A stretch of 64,000 nucleotides of DNA from Nitrospirota bacterium (GTDB lineage Bacteria; Nitrospirota; Thermodesulfovibrionia; Thermodesulfovibrionales; JdFR-88), in assembly GCA_021789935.1 (NCBI GenBank), contig JAJYIR010000004.1:1-64000 (forward strand). The letters run 5' to 3'. The notes under the pieces were generated by a model. That model saw only the letters and a program-made list of their open reading frames with translations, had not been told where the DNA came from and did no database searches. The position numbers and the translations under genes were made by a program. Of this stretch, positions 9,227 through 18,359 are shown piece after piece. Within the stretch, counting starts at the first letter, position 1, and every line of letters starts with the position of its first letter.

Positions 9227-9712
9227 CTACTGCTTGTATCCTTCCCTGAGAATAGCCACCTTGCCCGTGCGCACAAGGTCCTTTATGCCCATAGGCTTCA
9301 TAAGCCCGATGAACGCCTCTATCTTTTTTTCGTCGCCGGTCACTTCTATGGTGTAGGTGTTTTCGGAGGAATCGACCACCCTGCCCCTGAATATGCCGGC
9401 AAGGTTGAGGACCTCGGTCTTTTTCTCAGGCTTCGGGGTGACCTTTATGATGATCATCTCCCTCTCCACGTGTTCGAACTCCGTCACGTCCGTGACTTTT
9501 ATGACATCCACGAGCTTGTTCAGCTGCTTCGTTATCTGCTCTATTATAAGGTCGTCCCCGCTGGTGACTATGGTCATCTGCGAGTACTCGGGGTCTATCT
9601 CCTCACCGACCGAAAGGCTTTCTATGTTATATCCCCTGCCGCTAAAGAGCCCGGATATCCTTGAAAGTACCCCGAACTTGTTTTCGACAAGCAGCGTTAT
9701 CGTATGCCTCAT
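9227..9712 (-). CDS. ilvH: Acetolactate synthase small (regulatory) subunit
   Basis: This is the regulatory subunit of acetohydroxyacid synthase, which binds valine and stimulates the large subunit in branched-chain amino acid synthesis. It has 161 residues, normal for bacterial IlvH. An N-terminal ACT domain opens with [19 protein letters not shown], followed by [13 protein letters not shown], and a C-terminal ALS_ss_C domain follows from about residue 80. Its ATG overlaps the ilvB stop by ATGA, which implies coupled translation and a 1:1 complex. Confidence 0.97.
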   Translation of the reverse strand: MRHTITLLVENKFGVLSRISGLFSGRGYNIESLSVGEEIDPEYSQMTIVTSGDDLIIEQITKQLNKLVDVIKVTDVTEFEHVEREMIIIKVTPKPEKKTEVLNLAGIFRGRVVDSSENTYTIEVTGDEKKIEAFIGLMKPMGIKDLVRTGKVAILREGYKQ

Positions 9713-11463
9713 TTAACCACCTTCAGTCTTTTCTTTTTCTCTTCCTTTACCTCATCTTCCTCGAAGAGCATATGGTCTATCGGCGCACCTGAGGGGACCA
9801 TCGGGTACACCTTTTCTTTCCAGTCCACGGAAAAATCCATGAAGACGGTCTTTTTTATCTTGAAAAGCCCTTCCTTGAGCACGTCCTCCACCTCTGAGGG
9901 TTTCGTTGCCCGCAGGCCCGCGGCCCCGTAAGCCTCGGCCACTTTTACAAAATCCGGAACAACGTCCAGGCGGCTGTAAGAATAGCGCTCGCTATAGAAG
10001 AGCTCCTGCCACTGCCTGACCATACCAAGGAAACCGTTATTGAGGATGACCACCTTTACCGGAAGCTTGTTTAAAACCGCGGTGGCAAGCTCCTGTATGT
10101 TCATCTGTATACTTCCGTCTCCGGCGATATCGATGACGAGCTTGTCCGGGAAGGCAAGCTGCGCCCCTATGGCGGCGGGGAAGCCAAAGCCCATGGTCCC
10201 AAGGCCGCCGGAGGTTATGAAGGAGCGGGGGACGTCATACTTATAGAACTGCGCGGCCCACATCTGGTTCTGGCCCACCTCTGTGGTTATAATGGCGTCC
10301 CCTTTTGTGAGCTCATATATTTTTTCGACCACGAACTGCGGTTTTATGGTCGCTTCGCTTTTCGTATAGGTAAGCGGCCTTTCTTTTTTCCAGTCGTCTA
10401 TCTGCTTCAGCCAGGCCTTCCTTACCTGCCCCCACTGGGCCTTTACATCGGTTTTCAAAGTCTTGTTGAGCACGGTGAGGACCCGCTTGACGTCACCCAC
10501 TATAGGTATATCCACCCGCACGTTTTTCCGTATCGAGGTGGGGTCTATGTCTATATGGATAATGCTCGCGGTTGGGGCAAAGGAGTCCGTCTTTCCGGTA
10601 ACGCGGTCGTCAAACCTCATCCCGAGGGCTATCAGCAGGTCCGACTCCTGTATGGCCTTGTTGGCGTAATACGTGCCGTGCATCCCCGGCATCCCCAGGG
10701 AAAGTTTGTTGGTCTCCGGGAAGCCGCCAATGCCCATGAGGGTAGTGGTTACAGGCACCTGGGTATGTTCGGCAAGCTCGCGCAGTTCCTTGTAAGCGCC
10801 CGATATGATAACGCCGCCGCCCGCCACGATGACAGGCTTTCTGGCCTTCTCTATCATATGGGCGGCCTGGTTGATCATCCATTTGTTGCCTTCAAGCTTG
10901 GGCTTGTACCCCGGCAACCCGACCTTCTCGGGCCATACGAAATCCGTTTTGCCTACCGTGACATCCTTTGGCAGGTCTATAAGCACCGGGCCGGGCCTGC
11001 CCGTAACAGCTATATGAAAGGCCTCCTTGACGACAACAGCCAGGTCGTTTACGTCTTTCACAAGGAAATTGTGCTTGGTGCAGGGGCGTGTTATGCCGAC
11101 AATATCCGCCTCCTGAAACGCGTCATTGCCGATAAGCATTGTGGGGACCTGGCCGGTTATCACGACCAGGGGCACGGAGTCCATGGATGCTGTGGCAATG
11201 CCGGTTACGGTATTGGTTGCGCCGGGACCGGAAGTCACCAGTACGACACCGGGCTTGCCCGTGGCCCTCGCATAGCCGTCAGCCGCATGCACCGCGCCCT
11301 GCTCGTGCCTGGTGAGGATCAGTTTTATGTCCTTGTCATCATAAAGCATGTCGAAGATGTTCAGCACAACCCCTCCGGGATAACCGAAGAGGTGCTTTAC
11401 ACCTTCACGCTTGAGACATTCTATCAGTATCTCGGAACCAGTAAGTTTCATTCCCGCTTTCAT
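9709..11463 (-). CDS. ilvB: Acetolactate synthase large (catalytic) subunit
   Basis: A thiamine-diphosphate enzyme that condenses pyruvate into 2-acetolactate or 2-aceto-2-hydroxybutyrate, the first common step to valine, leucine and isoleucine. The 584 residues hold the N-terminal TPP domain with GYPGG and the catalytic Glu at about 54 ([19 protein letters not shown]), the central FAD/binding domain, and the C-terminal TPP motif GDGSIQMN followed by LNNGFLG. The ATG at 11463 has GAGGA upstream; an ATG four codons later is possible. The gene is first of the ilvBH pair and separated from ilvD by a terminator-like hairpin, so it likely has its own AT-rich promoter near 11475-11510. Confidence 0.98.
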   Translation of the reverse strand: MKAGMKLTGSEILIECLKREGVKHLFGYPGGVVLNIFDMLYDDKDIKLILTRHEQGAVHAADGYARATGKPGVVLVTSGPGATNTVTGIATASMDSVPLVVITGQVPTMLIGNDAFQEADIVGITRPCTKHNFLVKDVNDLAVVVKEAFHIAVTGRPGPVLIDLPKDVTVGKTDFVWPEKVGLPGYKPKLEGNKWMINQAAHMIEKARKPVIVAGGGVIISGAYKELRELAEHTQVPVTTTLMGIGGFPETNKLSLGMPGMHGTYYANKAIQESDLLIALGMRFDDRVTGKTDSFAPTASIIHIDIDPTSIRKNVRVDIPIVGDVKRVLTVLNKTLKTDVKAQWGQVRKAWLKQIDDWKKERPLTYTKSEATIKPQFVVEKIYELTKGDAIITTEVGQNQMWAAQFYKYDVPRSFITSGGLGTMGFGFPAAIGAQLAFPDKLVIDIAGDGSIQMNIQELATAVLNKLPVKVVILNNGFLGMVRQWQELFYSERYSYSRLDVVPDFVKVAEAYGAAGLRATKPSEVEDVLKEGLFKIKKTVFMDFSVDWKEKVYPMVPSGAPIDHMLFEEDEVKEEKKKRLKVVK

Positions 11464-11587
11464 AAATATCCTCTTAAATTAAATATGTGCTTGATATATT
11501 ATCATATCCGGCGGATGGGAAACCAGACCCGGGCTTTGAAGGCAAGGCTGCCGGACAGCACTGCCCGTGCTATCAAAAGAGGACGCC

Positions 11588-11627
11588 GGCCGGAAAAAAG
11601 GAAAAGCCGCCATCGGCTGGCGGCTTT
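11588..11627 (-). terminator. Rho-independent terminator or attenuator between ilvD and ilvB
   Basis: A 9-bp perfect stem (11603-11611 with 11619-11627) closes a 7-base loop. On the minus strand it is followed by a T-rich tract, TTCCTTTTTTCC, as expected for intrinsic termination after ilvD. It also lies about 140 bp upstream of ilvB, so an attenuation role in the ilvB leader is an alternative. No leader peptide rich in Ile, Val or Leu codons was noticed. Confidence 0.7.
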
Positions 11628-11663
11628 CTAATTTTATAAATAATAAAATGTTTTTGGCAGAGA

Positions 11664-13382
11664 TCAGCTAAGCACCGCGCCGCGGGCGGCCGAGCTTACG
11701 TTTCTTGCGTAACGGGCCAGCCATCCTTTGGTTATCTTCGGTTTTGGCTTTTTCCAGCCTTCAAGCCTTTTTGCGATCTCCTGGCCGCTTATCTCCACAT
11801 TGATCTTCCTGCCCGGTATGTCTATGGAGATGATGTCGCCCTCCTGGATTACCGCTATCGGACCGCCCTCCATCGCCTCCGGCGATACGTGGCCGATGCA
11901 CGGCCCGCGTGTGCCGCCGGAGAACCTGCCGTCCGTGATGAGGGCGACCGACTCCGCAAGCCCCATCCCCGCTATAGCGGCGGTAGGGGAAAGCATCTCC
12001 CGCATGCCGGGGCCGCCCTTTGGGCCCTCATAGCGGATAACGACAACATCCCCGGATTTTATTTTCCCGTCCATTATCGCTTTCATGGCCTTTTCCTCGG
12101 AATCGAAAACCCTTGCCTTTCCCTTGAAGCGCATCATTGCCGGGCTGACGGCAGATTGCTTTACGACAGCCCCATCGGGCGCAATGTTGCCCGAAAGTAC
12201 GGCGATGCCGCCCTCCTTGTGATATGGCCGGTTTACGGGCCTTATGACCTCCGGGTCCTGCACCTCTGCGCCCTCCGTAATCTCGAAGACCTTTTTGCCG
12301 CATACGGTTATATGGTCCGTGAGAAGGCCTTTCAGGCGCTTCATCACGGCGGGTATGCCTCCCGCGTAGTCCAGGTCCTCAAGATAATGTTTTCCGCCCG
12401 GCAGCATATCGGCAATGTGAGGGGTCTTTTTGGACAGCCTGTCAAAGGGCTCAATGGTCATATCTATGCCCGCCTCCCGTGCAATCGCGGGCAGGTGCAG
12501 GCATGTGTTGGTGGAGCCGCCCAGGGCAAGGTCTATCACAATAGCGTTTTCAAGGGACTCCCTTGTAACCACCTTTGATGGCCTTACGCCCTTTTTGACA
12601 AGCTCCACGACGCGCCTTCCGCTTTCAAAGGCTATCCTTTTTTTCTGCGCGGAGACGGCCAGGGCGGTCGCGCAGTACGGCAGGCTCATGCCCATCGATT
12701 CCGTGAGGCAGGCCATCGTGTTGGCCGTATACATCCCCTGGCAGGAACCGGCTCCCGGACAGGCGCAAAGCTCAAGCTCCTCCACCTGGCTGTCGCTTAA
12801 GAGGCCGTTTTTATACTTGCCCACAGCCTCAAAGGCGTCGTTCACAAGAGAGAGACGCTTGCCCCTCAGATGGCCAGACATCATGGGGCCGGCCGTAACC
12901 ACCACAGTTGGCACGTCCACCCGGAGCGCGCCCATGAGCATCCCGGGGGTTATCTTGTCGCAGTTCGTAAGAAGCACAAGGCCGTCCAGCTTGTGGGCCT
13001 CCATCACCGTCTCTATCATGTCCGCGATAAGCTCGCGGGAAGGCAGCGAATAGTGCATGCCGCTGTGCCCCATGGCTATGCCGTCGCATATGCCCGGAAG
13101 ACCGAAAAAAAACGGATAACCGCCCCCGGAATGCACGCCCTTCTCAATGAACCGTTCCAGGTCCCTCATGCCGGCATGGCCCGGTATTATGTCCGTGAAA
13201 CTGGAGGCCACCCCGATAAAAGGCTTGTCCATCTCGGACTTGGGAATGCCCGTGGCGTACAAAAGCGCCCTGTGCGGAACACGCTCTATCCCTTTTTTGA
13301 TCTGCTCTGACTTCAGCTTCCCTGAAACAGGTTTTTTAGTCTTTCCTGACACGGCTTTAGTCTTCCCTGAAAAGCGGGCCAT
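11664..13382 (-). CDS. ilvD: Dihydroxy-acid dehydratase
   Basis: An iron-sulfur dehydratase that turns 2,3-dihydroxy-3-methylvalerate and the isovalerate analogue into the matching 2-keto acids, the third step of branched-chain synthesis. The 572 residues carry the family blocks [26 protein letters not shown] and [20 protein letters not shown], which hold the cluster Cys and Mg-binding residues. About 20 extra N-terminal residues contain three copies of an SGKxK-type unit, basic and probably disordered, not usual in IlvD. Its nearest downstream neighbour is ilvBH in the same direction, across a terminator-like hairpin. No ilvC is present in the window. Confidence 0.97.
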   Translation of the reverse strand: MARFSGKTKAVSGKTKKPVSGKLKSEQIKKGIERVPHRALLYATGIPKSEMDKPFIGVASSFTDIIPGHAGMRDLERFIEKGVHSGGGYPFFFGLPGICDGIAMGHSGMHYSLPSRELIADMIETVMEAHKLDGLVLLTNCDKITPGMLMGALRVDVPTVVVTAGPMMSGHLRGKRLSLVNDAFEAVGKYKNGLLSDSQVEELELCACPGAGSCQGMYTANTMACLTESMGMSLPYCATALAVSAQKKRIAFESGRRVVELVKKGVRPSKVVTRESLENAIVIDLALGGSTNTCLHLPAIAREAGIDMTIEPFDRLSKKTPHIADMLPGGKHYLEDLDYAGGIPAVMKRLKGLLTDHITVCGKKVFEITEGAEVQDPEVIRPVNRPYHKEGGIAVLSGNIAPDGAVVKQSAVSPAMMRFKGKARVFDSEEKAMKAIMDGKIKSGDVVVIRYEGPKGGPGMREMLSPTAAIAGMGLAESVALITDGRFSGGTRGPCIGHVSPEAMEGGPIAVIQEGDIISIDIPGRKINVEISGQEIAKRLEGWKKPKPKITKGWLARYARNVSSAARGAVLS

Positions 13383-13447
13383 TTTGCAAAAACACTCCTC
13401 CCCTTCTGTTTTAAAAACAACGCAGGCGTTAAAAAAAGAAAAACGGC

Positions 13448-13678
13448 TCAGTTAATAGAGTGGTCTTTCCTGTATCTTGTTATCAGCTCCTCCATCTGGT
13501 CTTTTTTGAGGAGCTTGAGCTTCTGTGTTTTCTTTTTTTCAATCTCTTCTTCAGTGTTAAGGTAATGCTTTCCAGAAAAATCTGCAATCCGGGTGTCCAG
13601 GCGCTTGTGCTCGCTCATAAGCTTCTTGAACTCGTAATTCTCCCTGGTCAGGATCTCCGCGATCTGCTCGTCTCTCAT
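13448..13678 (-). CDS. DUF465 (YdcH-like) small coiled-coil protein
   Basis: A 76-residue, highly charged helical protein matching the DUF465/YdcH pattern: an N-terminal helix, a central stretch with the family's [25 protein letters not shown] core, and a lysine-rich second helix with [18 protein letters not shown]. Members form antiparallel helical hairpins of unknown function. An AAGGAGG ribosome site lies upstream of the ATG. It follows hemG by 72 bp in the same direction, so it may be the last gene of the haem transcript or separately transcribed. Confidence 0.85.
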   Translation of the reverse strand: MRDEQIAEILTRENYEFKKLMSEHKRLDTRIADFSGKHYLNTEEEIEKKKTQKLKLLKKDQMEELITRYRKDHSIN

Positions 13679-13750
13679 GCCGGCCCTCCTTTTTTACACT
13701 GTTTATACTTTAATGAAAAAGTAACACACAAGTCATTGAAAAAACAATAT

Positions 13751-15139
13751 TCAGAAGCCGCCAATTATATTTTGTGACAGTTTGAAGGAATTGTCGATGC
13801 AATCGTTCATAGAGATTCCCCTGAAGGCGTTCCCGGCGATGAACAGCCCCCGGTGTGCGGCAACCATTTCATCCATCTTTTTAAGCCTTTCCGAATGCCC
13901 CAGCGGGTACTGCGGTATGGCCTTCTCATGACGGAAAATCCTGAGGAAATCAGGGTCCGCCTTGAGCCCCAGCATGCCCCCAAGCTCCTCCATAACTGCA
14001 GACAGCAGTTTTTCGTCAGGGAGCATCGCCAGCCCCGAAGCCCTGGCCCCCCCAACCATGACCCTTAAAAGCACGTGGCCCGCCGGGGCGCGTTCCGGGA
14101 AGACGCTCGAATCATAAAGGGTGCCAAGTATCTTCCTTCCCTCTTTGAAAGGCACAAGGAACCCGAAGGCATCGGCATCAAAATGTATTTTTTCCTTTTT
14201 AAATCCTAAACTCACCACGGAAACCGCGGGGTAATAAATGTCCCTGATGAGCGTTGAGAGACCCTTGTCAAAATCCTTCAGTATCAGGGACGCCTCATAA
14301 GCCGGGCAGGCAAGTACCACATATTCGGCCTCCACGGAAAGATTCTCTGCCCCTCCGATATGGACCCTGTAGCCGGTTTTCATTTTTTCAAGGCCTTCCA
14401 CCCTGCTGCAAAGTTTCACCCTTTCATCTCCGAGGGCTGTTTTGGCGGCGGTTATCAGCTGTTCCAGCCCGCCGGGGAAAGAGGACAATATCCCCCCGGG
14501 GCCCGCCCCTACAGGACCCTTCCCGGCTTTTTTTGCCTCCTTGCCCAGCCTGATCATGCCCTTTATGAGGCCCCCGTACTCTCTTTCTATCTTTTTTATC
14601 TTTGGAAAACAGCTCTCCACGCTCATTTTTGCGGGGTCTCCGGCAAATATGCCGGAAGCCATGGGGTCTATAAGATTTTCAAAGGCCTGCCTGCCCAGGC
14701 GCCTCGTTGCGAAAGCGGCCAGCGTCTCGTCGTCCATTTTTGCGGGGATAAAGGGTTCAAGCGCGATGCGCAGCTTGCCCAGGGGGCTGAGGACGCTGGA
14801 GGCCAGGAAGGCCTTAGGGGTCTCGGGAAGAAGTTTCAGCCTACCTTTAAGAAAAATGAACCGCTTCCTTGAGGCATCGGAACTCCTCAGGGGTTTAAGC
14901 CCAAGGCCCTCCGCAAACTCGATGGTGCGGGGCCTGTTGTCAAGAAAACCGTTTGCACCCCATTCAGGCAGGTAGCCGACGGCCCTCTCTGTCCGTATCT
15001 TGCCTCCCGGCCTGTCTTCGGCCTCCAGGACGACGGGCTCTACCGGGTTTTTTTTGCCTGGCTTGGAGCCTGCCATAAGAAACCATCCAAGCGAGAGCCC
15101 GGATATGCCTCCCCCCACGATCGCTATTTTCAAGCTCAC
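13751..15139 (-). CDS. hemG: Protoporphyrinogen/coproporphyrinogen oxidase, HemG/HemY type
   Basis: An FAD-dependent oxidase of the late haem pathway, converting protoporphyrinogen IX to protoporphyrin IX (or the coproporphyrin equivalent). The 462 residues begin with the Rossmann motif VGGGISGLSLGWFL, then EAEDRPGGKIRTER and EWGANGFLDNRP, and end with FAGN-like IAGNAFRGISMNDCI, all typical of the PPOX/amine-oxidase fold. The start is a GTG at 15139 that overlaps the hemH stop (GTGA). As the last of radical SAM-hemE-hemH-hemG it is translationally coupled. Sequence alone does not decide between proto- and coproporphyrin routes. Confidence 0.93.
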   Translation of the reverse strand: MSLKIAIVGGGISGLSLGWFLMAGSKPGKKNPVEPVVLEAEDRPGGKIRTERAVGYLPEWGANGFLDNRPRTIEFAEGLGLKPLRSSDASRKRFIFLKGRLKLLPETPKAFLASSVLSPLGKLRIALEPFIPAKMDDETLAAFATRRLGRQAFENLIDPMASGIFAGDPAKMSVESCFPKIKKIEREYGGLIKGMIRLGKEAKKAGKGPVGAGPGGILSSFPGGLEQLITAAKTALGDERVKLCSRVEGLEKMKTGYRVHIGGAENLSVEAEYVVLACPAYEASLILKDFDKGLSTLIRDIYYPAVSVVSLGFKKEKIHFDADAFGFLVPFKEGRKILGTLYDSSVFPERAPAGHVLLRVMVGGARASGLAMLPDEKLLSAVMEELGGMLGLKADPDFLRIFRHEKAIPQYPLGHSERLKKMDEMVAAHRGLFIAGNAFRGISMNDCIDNSFKLSQNIIGGF

Positions 15140-16122
15140 CAGTCAAGCTCCTTTTTCCTGCGCAATATCATTTCCTTGAAAGCCCCGATCAAAAGCGGGT
15201 GGGAGTTTAAGGCGGTGGTGCGCCTTAAATCCATCCCCAGCCCGGATGCAAGCCTTTTATATAATATATCTATTTCATAAAGGGTCTCAATGTGGTCTGA
15301 AACGAAACTTACCGGTACGACAAGGACCTTCTTCACCCCCTGGCGGCCAAGCTCCCTAAGCATCTCGTCCGTATAAGGGGAGAGCCATTTTACCGGTCCG
15401 GTCCGCGACTGGTAGCTTAAAGCGTACTGCACGGGGGACTCTTTTGTTTTTATTTTCTCTGCCACGGCATCTATCGTGCGGCGGATGTGCTCCGCATAGG
15501 GATCGTTTCTGGCAATCTTCACCGGCAGACCATGAGCGCTAAACAGGATGAATATGTCATCGCCCCCGAAAGAGGCGATCCCTTTTTTTATCGTATCGGC
15601 CAGCGCCTCGATATAAAGCGGATGGTCGCACCAGTGGTCTATGGACCCCAGATCCATAGAATATTTTTTTGTCTGGAGGCCAAGCTCGTGCATGGATGAG
15701 CCGGTTGTCGCAATGGAATAATGAGGATAAAGTGACAGGGCTATGACCTTTCGTATGCCGTCCTTGTCCATCTCCCGGACGGCCTCCGATATATACGGGC
15801 GCCAGTAGCGCATACCGGAATAGACCCGGAAATCGCCCTCCCCTTCAAGAGACTCCCGAATCGCCCGGGCCTGGGAATAAGTGAATTCGTTCAGGGGGGA
15901 TTTGCCGCCTATGAGGGCATATGCCCTTCTCGCCTTGCCTGCCCGCGCTGTGGCGATGGCCCAGGCTATGGGCTTTTGCAGGGAGGCAGGCCCTGGAAAC
16001 CTCATTATCATCCTGTCTGAAAAAAGGTTCAGAAGAAAGGGCTTCACCGAATCAAGGCTGTCCGGCCCTCCGAGGTTAAGGAGCAATACGCCTATGGGGA
16101 GGTTCCCGTTTTTTTCCGTCAG
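15136..16122 (-). CDS. hemH: Ferrochelatase, probable CTG start
   Basis: This enzyme inserts Fe2+ into protoporphyrin IX (or coproporphyrin III). Motifs include LLLNLGGPDSLDSV near the N-terminus, the metal-site His in FSAHGLPV and the Glu in SDHIETLYEID. The first standard start codon is a TTG at 16086, which would begin in the middle of the first conserved beta strand and has no ribosome site. The open frame continues upstream to a CTG at 16122 followed by the codons for TEKNGNLPIGV. This CTG overlaps the hemE stop as CTGA, exactly like the ATGA and GTGA overlaps of its neighbours, and has GGAAAGG about 10 bp upstream. I therefore annotate 328 residues from CTG. Confidence 0.9.
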   Translation of the reverse strand: MTEKNGNLPIGVLLLNLGGPDSLDSVKPFLLNLFSDRMIMRFPGPASLQKPIAWAIATARAGKARRAYALIGGKSPLNEFTYSQARAIRESLEGEGDFRVYSGMRYWRPYISEAVREMDKDGIRKVIALSLYPHYSIATTGSSMHELGLQTKKYSMDLGSIDHWCDHPLYIEALADTIKKGIASFGGDDIFILFSAHGLPVKIARNDPYAEHIRRTIDAVAEKIKTKESPVQYALSYQSRTGPVKWLSPYTDEMLRELGRQGVKKVLVVPVSFVSDHIETLYEIDILYKRLASGLGMDLRRTTALNSHPLLIGAFKEMILRRKKELDW

Positions 16123-17156
16123 CTGGCGATGGCCTTTCCGCTTAGCTCGTGTACAAGCTCCACAAGGGCCTTCGCGTTTTCAACCGGTATCTCAGGGAGT
16201 ATTCCGTGGCCCAGGTTGAATATATGGCCCTTCGCGGCCCCGCGCACCTTGTCAAGGATGTCCTTTACTTTCTCCTTCATTACTTCACGCGGCAGAAGGA
16301 GCGCGCATGGGTCCAGGTTTCCCTGGATGACCGTCTTTTTGCCAAGCTTCCGGGCCGCCTCGCCTATATCGACCCTCCAGTCTATGCCGATGGCCTCGGC
16401 GCCGGATGTCTTTATGTCTTTCAAAAGACCGGCGCACCCATTGACGAAATAGATGATGGGGGCGCCTTCGTTTTTCAGCTCTTTTATTATCCGCTTCACA
16501 TAAGGGAGCGCAAACATGCGGTAATCGTCCGGCGAGAGCACTCCGGCCCACGTATCGAAAAGCTGCACGGCATCAGCGCCGGCCCTTATCTGTGCCCTCA
16601 GGTAGGAAATAACAGTGTCCGTTATCTTTTCCATGAGGCCGCTGAAAACGCCGTGGTTCTGATACATGACCCTCTTTGTGAACAGGAAATTCTTTGAACC
16701 CCCGCCCTCTATCATGTAGGTGGCCAGGGTAAAAGGTGCGCCAGAAAATCCTATCAGGGGCACTTTCAACTGGGATTTCAATATCTTTATGGTCTCGCTC
16801 ACAAAAGGCAGATCGTCTTCAGGGTCCGGAACGGACAACTTTTCAAGCAGCGCCCTGCTCCTGATGGGCTCAGAAAGGGCCGGTCCGTGCTTTTCGGAAA
16901 ATTCAAGCTTCATCCCCATGGCCTCGACCGGAATCAGTATGTCTGAAAAAAGGATGGCGGCGTCCACTCCAAGGATGTCCACCGGCTGAAGCGATACCTT
17001 TGCGGCAAGCTCAGGGGTCTTGCAGAGGGTAAGGAAATCCACGCTCTCCCTGACCTGCCTGTATTCCTTCAGGTATCTGCCCGCCTGGCGCATTATCCAG
17101 ATTGGCGTGTAAGGCGTATCTTCGCCTCTTAAGGCCTTAAGAAAAATATCATTCAT
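16119..17156 (-). CDS. hemE: Uroporphyrinogen decarboxylase
   Basis: A cytoplasmic enzyme that removes four carboxyl groups from uroporphyrinogen III to give coproporphyrinogen III. The 345 residues open with the family signature PIWIMRQAGRYLKEYR, containing the invariant Arg residues at about 23 and 27, then FSDILIPVEAMG, GFSGAPFTLATYMIEG, and QLFDTWAGVLSP. The length is normal. It is second in an operon with a radical SAM gene 44 bp upstream and ferrochelatase downstream, overlapping the latter. Confidence 0.98.
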   Translation of the reverse strand: MNDIFLKALRGEDTPYTPIWIMRQAGRYLKEYRQVRESVDFLTLCKTPELAAKVSLQPVDILGVDAAILFSDILIPVEAMGMKLEFSEKHGPALSEPIRSRALLEKLSVPDPEDDLPFVSETIKILKSQLKVPLIGFSGAPFTLATYMIEGGGSKNFLFTKRVMYQNHGVFSGLMEKITDTVISYLRAQIRAGADAVQLFDTWAGVLSPDDYRMFALPYVKRIIKELKNEGAPIIYFVNGCAGLLKDIKTSGAEAIGIDWRVDIGEAARKLGKKTVIQGNLDPCALLLPREVMKEKVKDILDKVRGAAKGHIFNLGHGILPEIPVENAKALVELVHELSGKAIAS

Positions 17157-17200
17157 GAATTAAAAACCCCCCGCCTTGAATATGATGAACTTTTACTTTT

Positions 17201-18283
17201 TCAAGAAGAACTTTTGCGCTTTTTATCAGTCAGCTTAAAAGGGACATGGCTGCAGAAAGGCTCCTCGGCCATGTAATCGCCATGCACGGAATAGGCCCTT
17301 GCCCTGCACCCGCCGCAGACGTTTATATATTCACAGGCGCCGCACTTGCCCTTGTAGCTCTTGAAGTCCCTCAAGTCCCTGAAAAGCCCCGAATTCTCCC
17401 AGATGTCCTTGAAAGAAGTCTCTCTTACGTTGCCGGCCGGTTTAGGGAAATAGCTGCACGGAAGGACATTTCCGTCCACGTCCAGCAGGCATATGAGTTG
17501 CCCCGCTATGCAGCCCTTCGCTCCGCCGGTGGAGAATTTAAGCGTCCTTCTCTCGAATTTGGATTTTTCGTCTTTTGCCCGCTGCAGCACCACCCTGTAG
17601 TAGTGAGGCGCGCAGGTGGGGCGCACAAGCATATTTTTTTCGTCCATTTCCATCTGATAGTGCCACTCCAGTATCTCCTCATACTGCTCCTTGGAGATAA
17701 GCTCGTTCATGATCTCCTCGCCTCTGCCCGTTGGTACTATCATGAACATGTACCAGGCGGTGGCGCCAAGCTCCTTGGCCAGCCTGTAGACCGCAGGTAT
17801 CTCCTCCTGGTTACGCTTGGTGAAGGAGGAGTTGATTATGAACTCTATGCCGTGTTTTTTGAAAAGCCCTGTAGCGTTCGTGATGCCAGCGAACGCTCCT
17901 TTTACGCTCCTGAAATCGTCATGCACGGCCTCCGTGGAGCCGTCAAGGCTCAGGGAGACTATCCTTATGCCGGAGTCCTTTATATTTACGCAAACTTCAT
18001 CCGTAACGAGCATGCCGTTTGTGGCCAGGCACATCCGGAGCCCAAGGCCCGTTCCATGCTTCGCTATATCGAAAACGTCATTTCTTAAAAGGGGCTCCCC
18101 TCCCGACAAAACAACAACAGGCTTGGCGTAAGAGGCGATGTCCTCAAGCACCCTGTATGCCTCTGAGCTGTCGAAATCGGGATGGCCATCCACTTCCGCC
18201 TCCGAACAGGAGCGGCAGTGCACGCACCTAAGGTTGCACCTCCTGGTGATCTCCCAGGCTATCCATTTGGGTGCGAATTCCAT
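17201..18283 (-). CDS. Radical SAM/SPASM protein of the AhbC/AhbD/NirJ type
   Basis: A 360-residue iron-sulfur enzyme. The radical SAM cluster motif is CNLRCVHC (Cys 16, 20, 23), followed by the SAM-binding GGEPL. The C-terminal SPASM region has [18 protein letters not shown], very like the Ahb/NirJ proteins that act on sirohaem-derived tetrapyrroles (side-chain decarboxylation or removal). It heads the hemE-hemH-hemG operon, which supports a tetrapyrrole role. Because a full protoporphyrin route lies downstream, its exact reaction is unclear: an alternative haem branch, haem d1-like chemistry or an oxygen-independent step are all possible. A TATAAT box 8 bp before the ATG and no ribosome site suggest a leaderless mRNA. 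Confidence 0.82.
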   Translation of the reverse strand: MEFAPKWIAWEITRRCNLRCVHCRSCSEAEVDGHPDFDSSEAYRVLEDIASYAKPVVVLSGGEPLLRNDVFDIAKHGTGLGLRMCLATNGMLVTDEVCVNIKDSGIRIVSLSLDGSTEAVHDDFRSVKGAFAGITNATGLFKKHGIEFIINSSFTKRNQEEIPAVYRLAKELGATAWYMFMIVPTGRGEEIMNELISKEQYEEILEWHYQMEMDEKNMLVRPTCAPHYYRVVLQRAKDEKSKFERRTLKFSTGGAKGCIAGQLICLLDVDGNVLPCSYFPKPAGNVRETSFKDIWENSGLFRDLRDFKSYKGKCGACEYINVCGGCRARAYSVHGDYMAEEPFCSHVPFKLTDKKRKSSS

Positions 18284-18291
18284 GACGGTCT

Positions 18292-18297
18292 ATTATA
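18292..18297 (-). promoter_or_regulatory. -10 box placed for a leaderless haem operon mRNA
   Basis: On the minus strand a perfect TATAAT sits 8 bases before the ATG at 18283. Transcription starting 6-8 bases after the box would begin at or next to the A of the ATG. No Shine-Dalgarno sequence precedes this ATG. The -35 region is weak. Confidence 0.45.
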
Positions 18298-18359
18298 CCT
18301 TTATTCCAGCAGGATTTTCATTCATTTCAGTTCATTTCCTGGCGCCCGTCCCGATATCA

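Noticed and set aside
8965-9249. Possible small lipoprotein between lspA and ilvH
   Set aside because: TTG start without a ribosome site, low-complexity C-terminal half, overlaps the ilvH end.
10555-11631. 358-codon plus-strand frame opposite ilvB
   Set aside because: It is the mirror of ilvB codons and has no recognisable domain.
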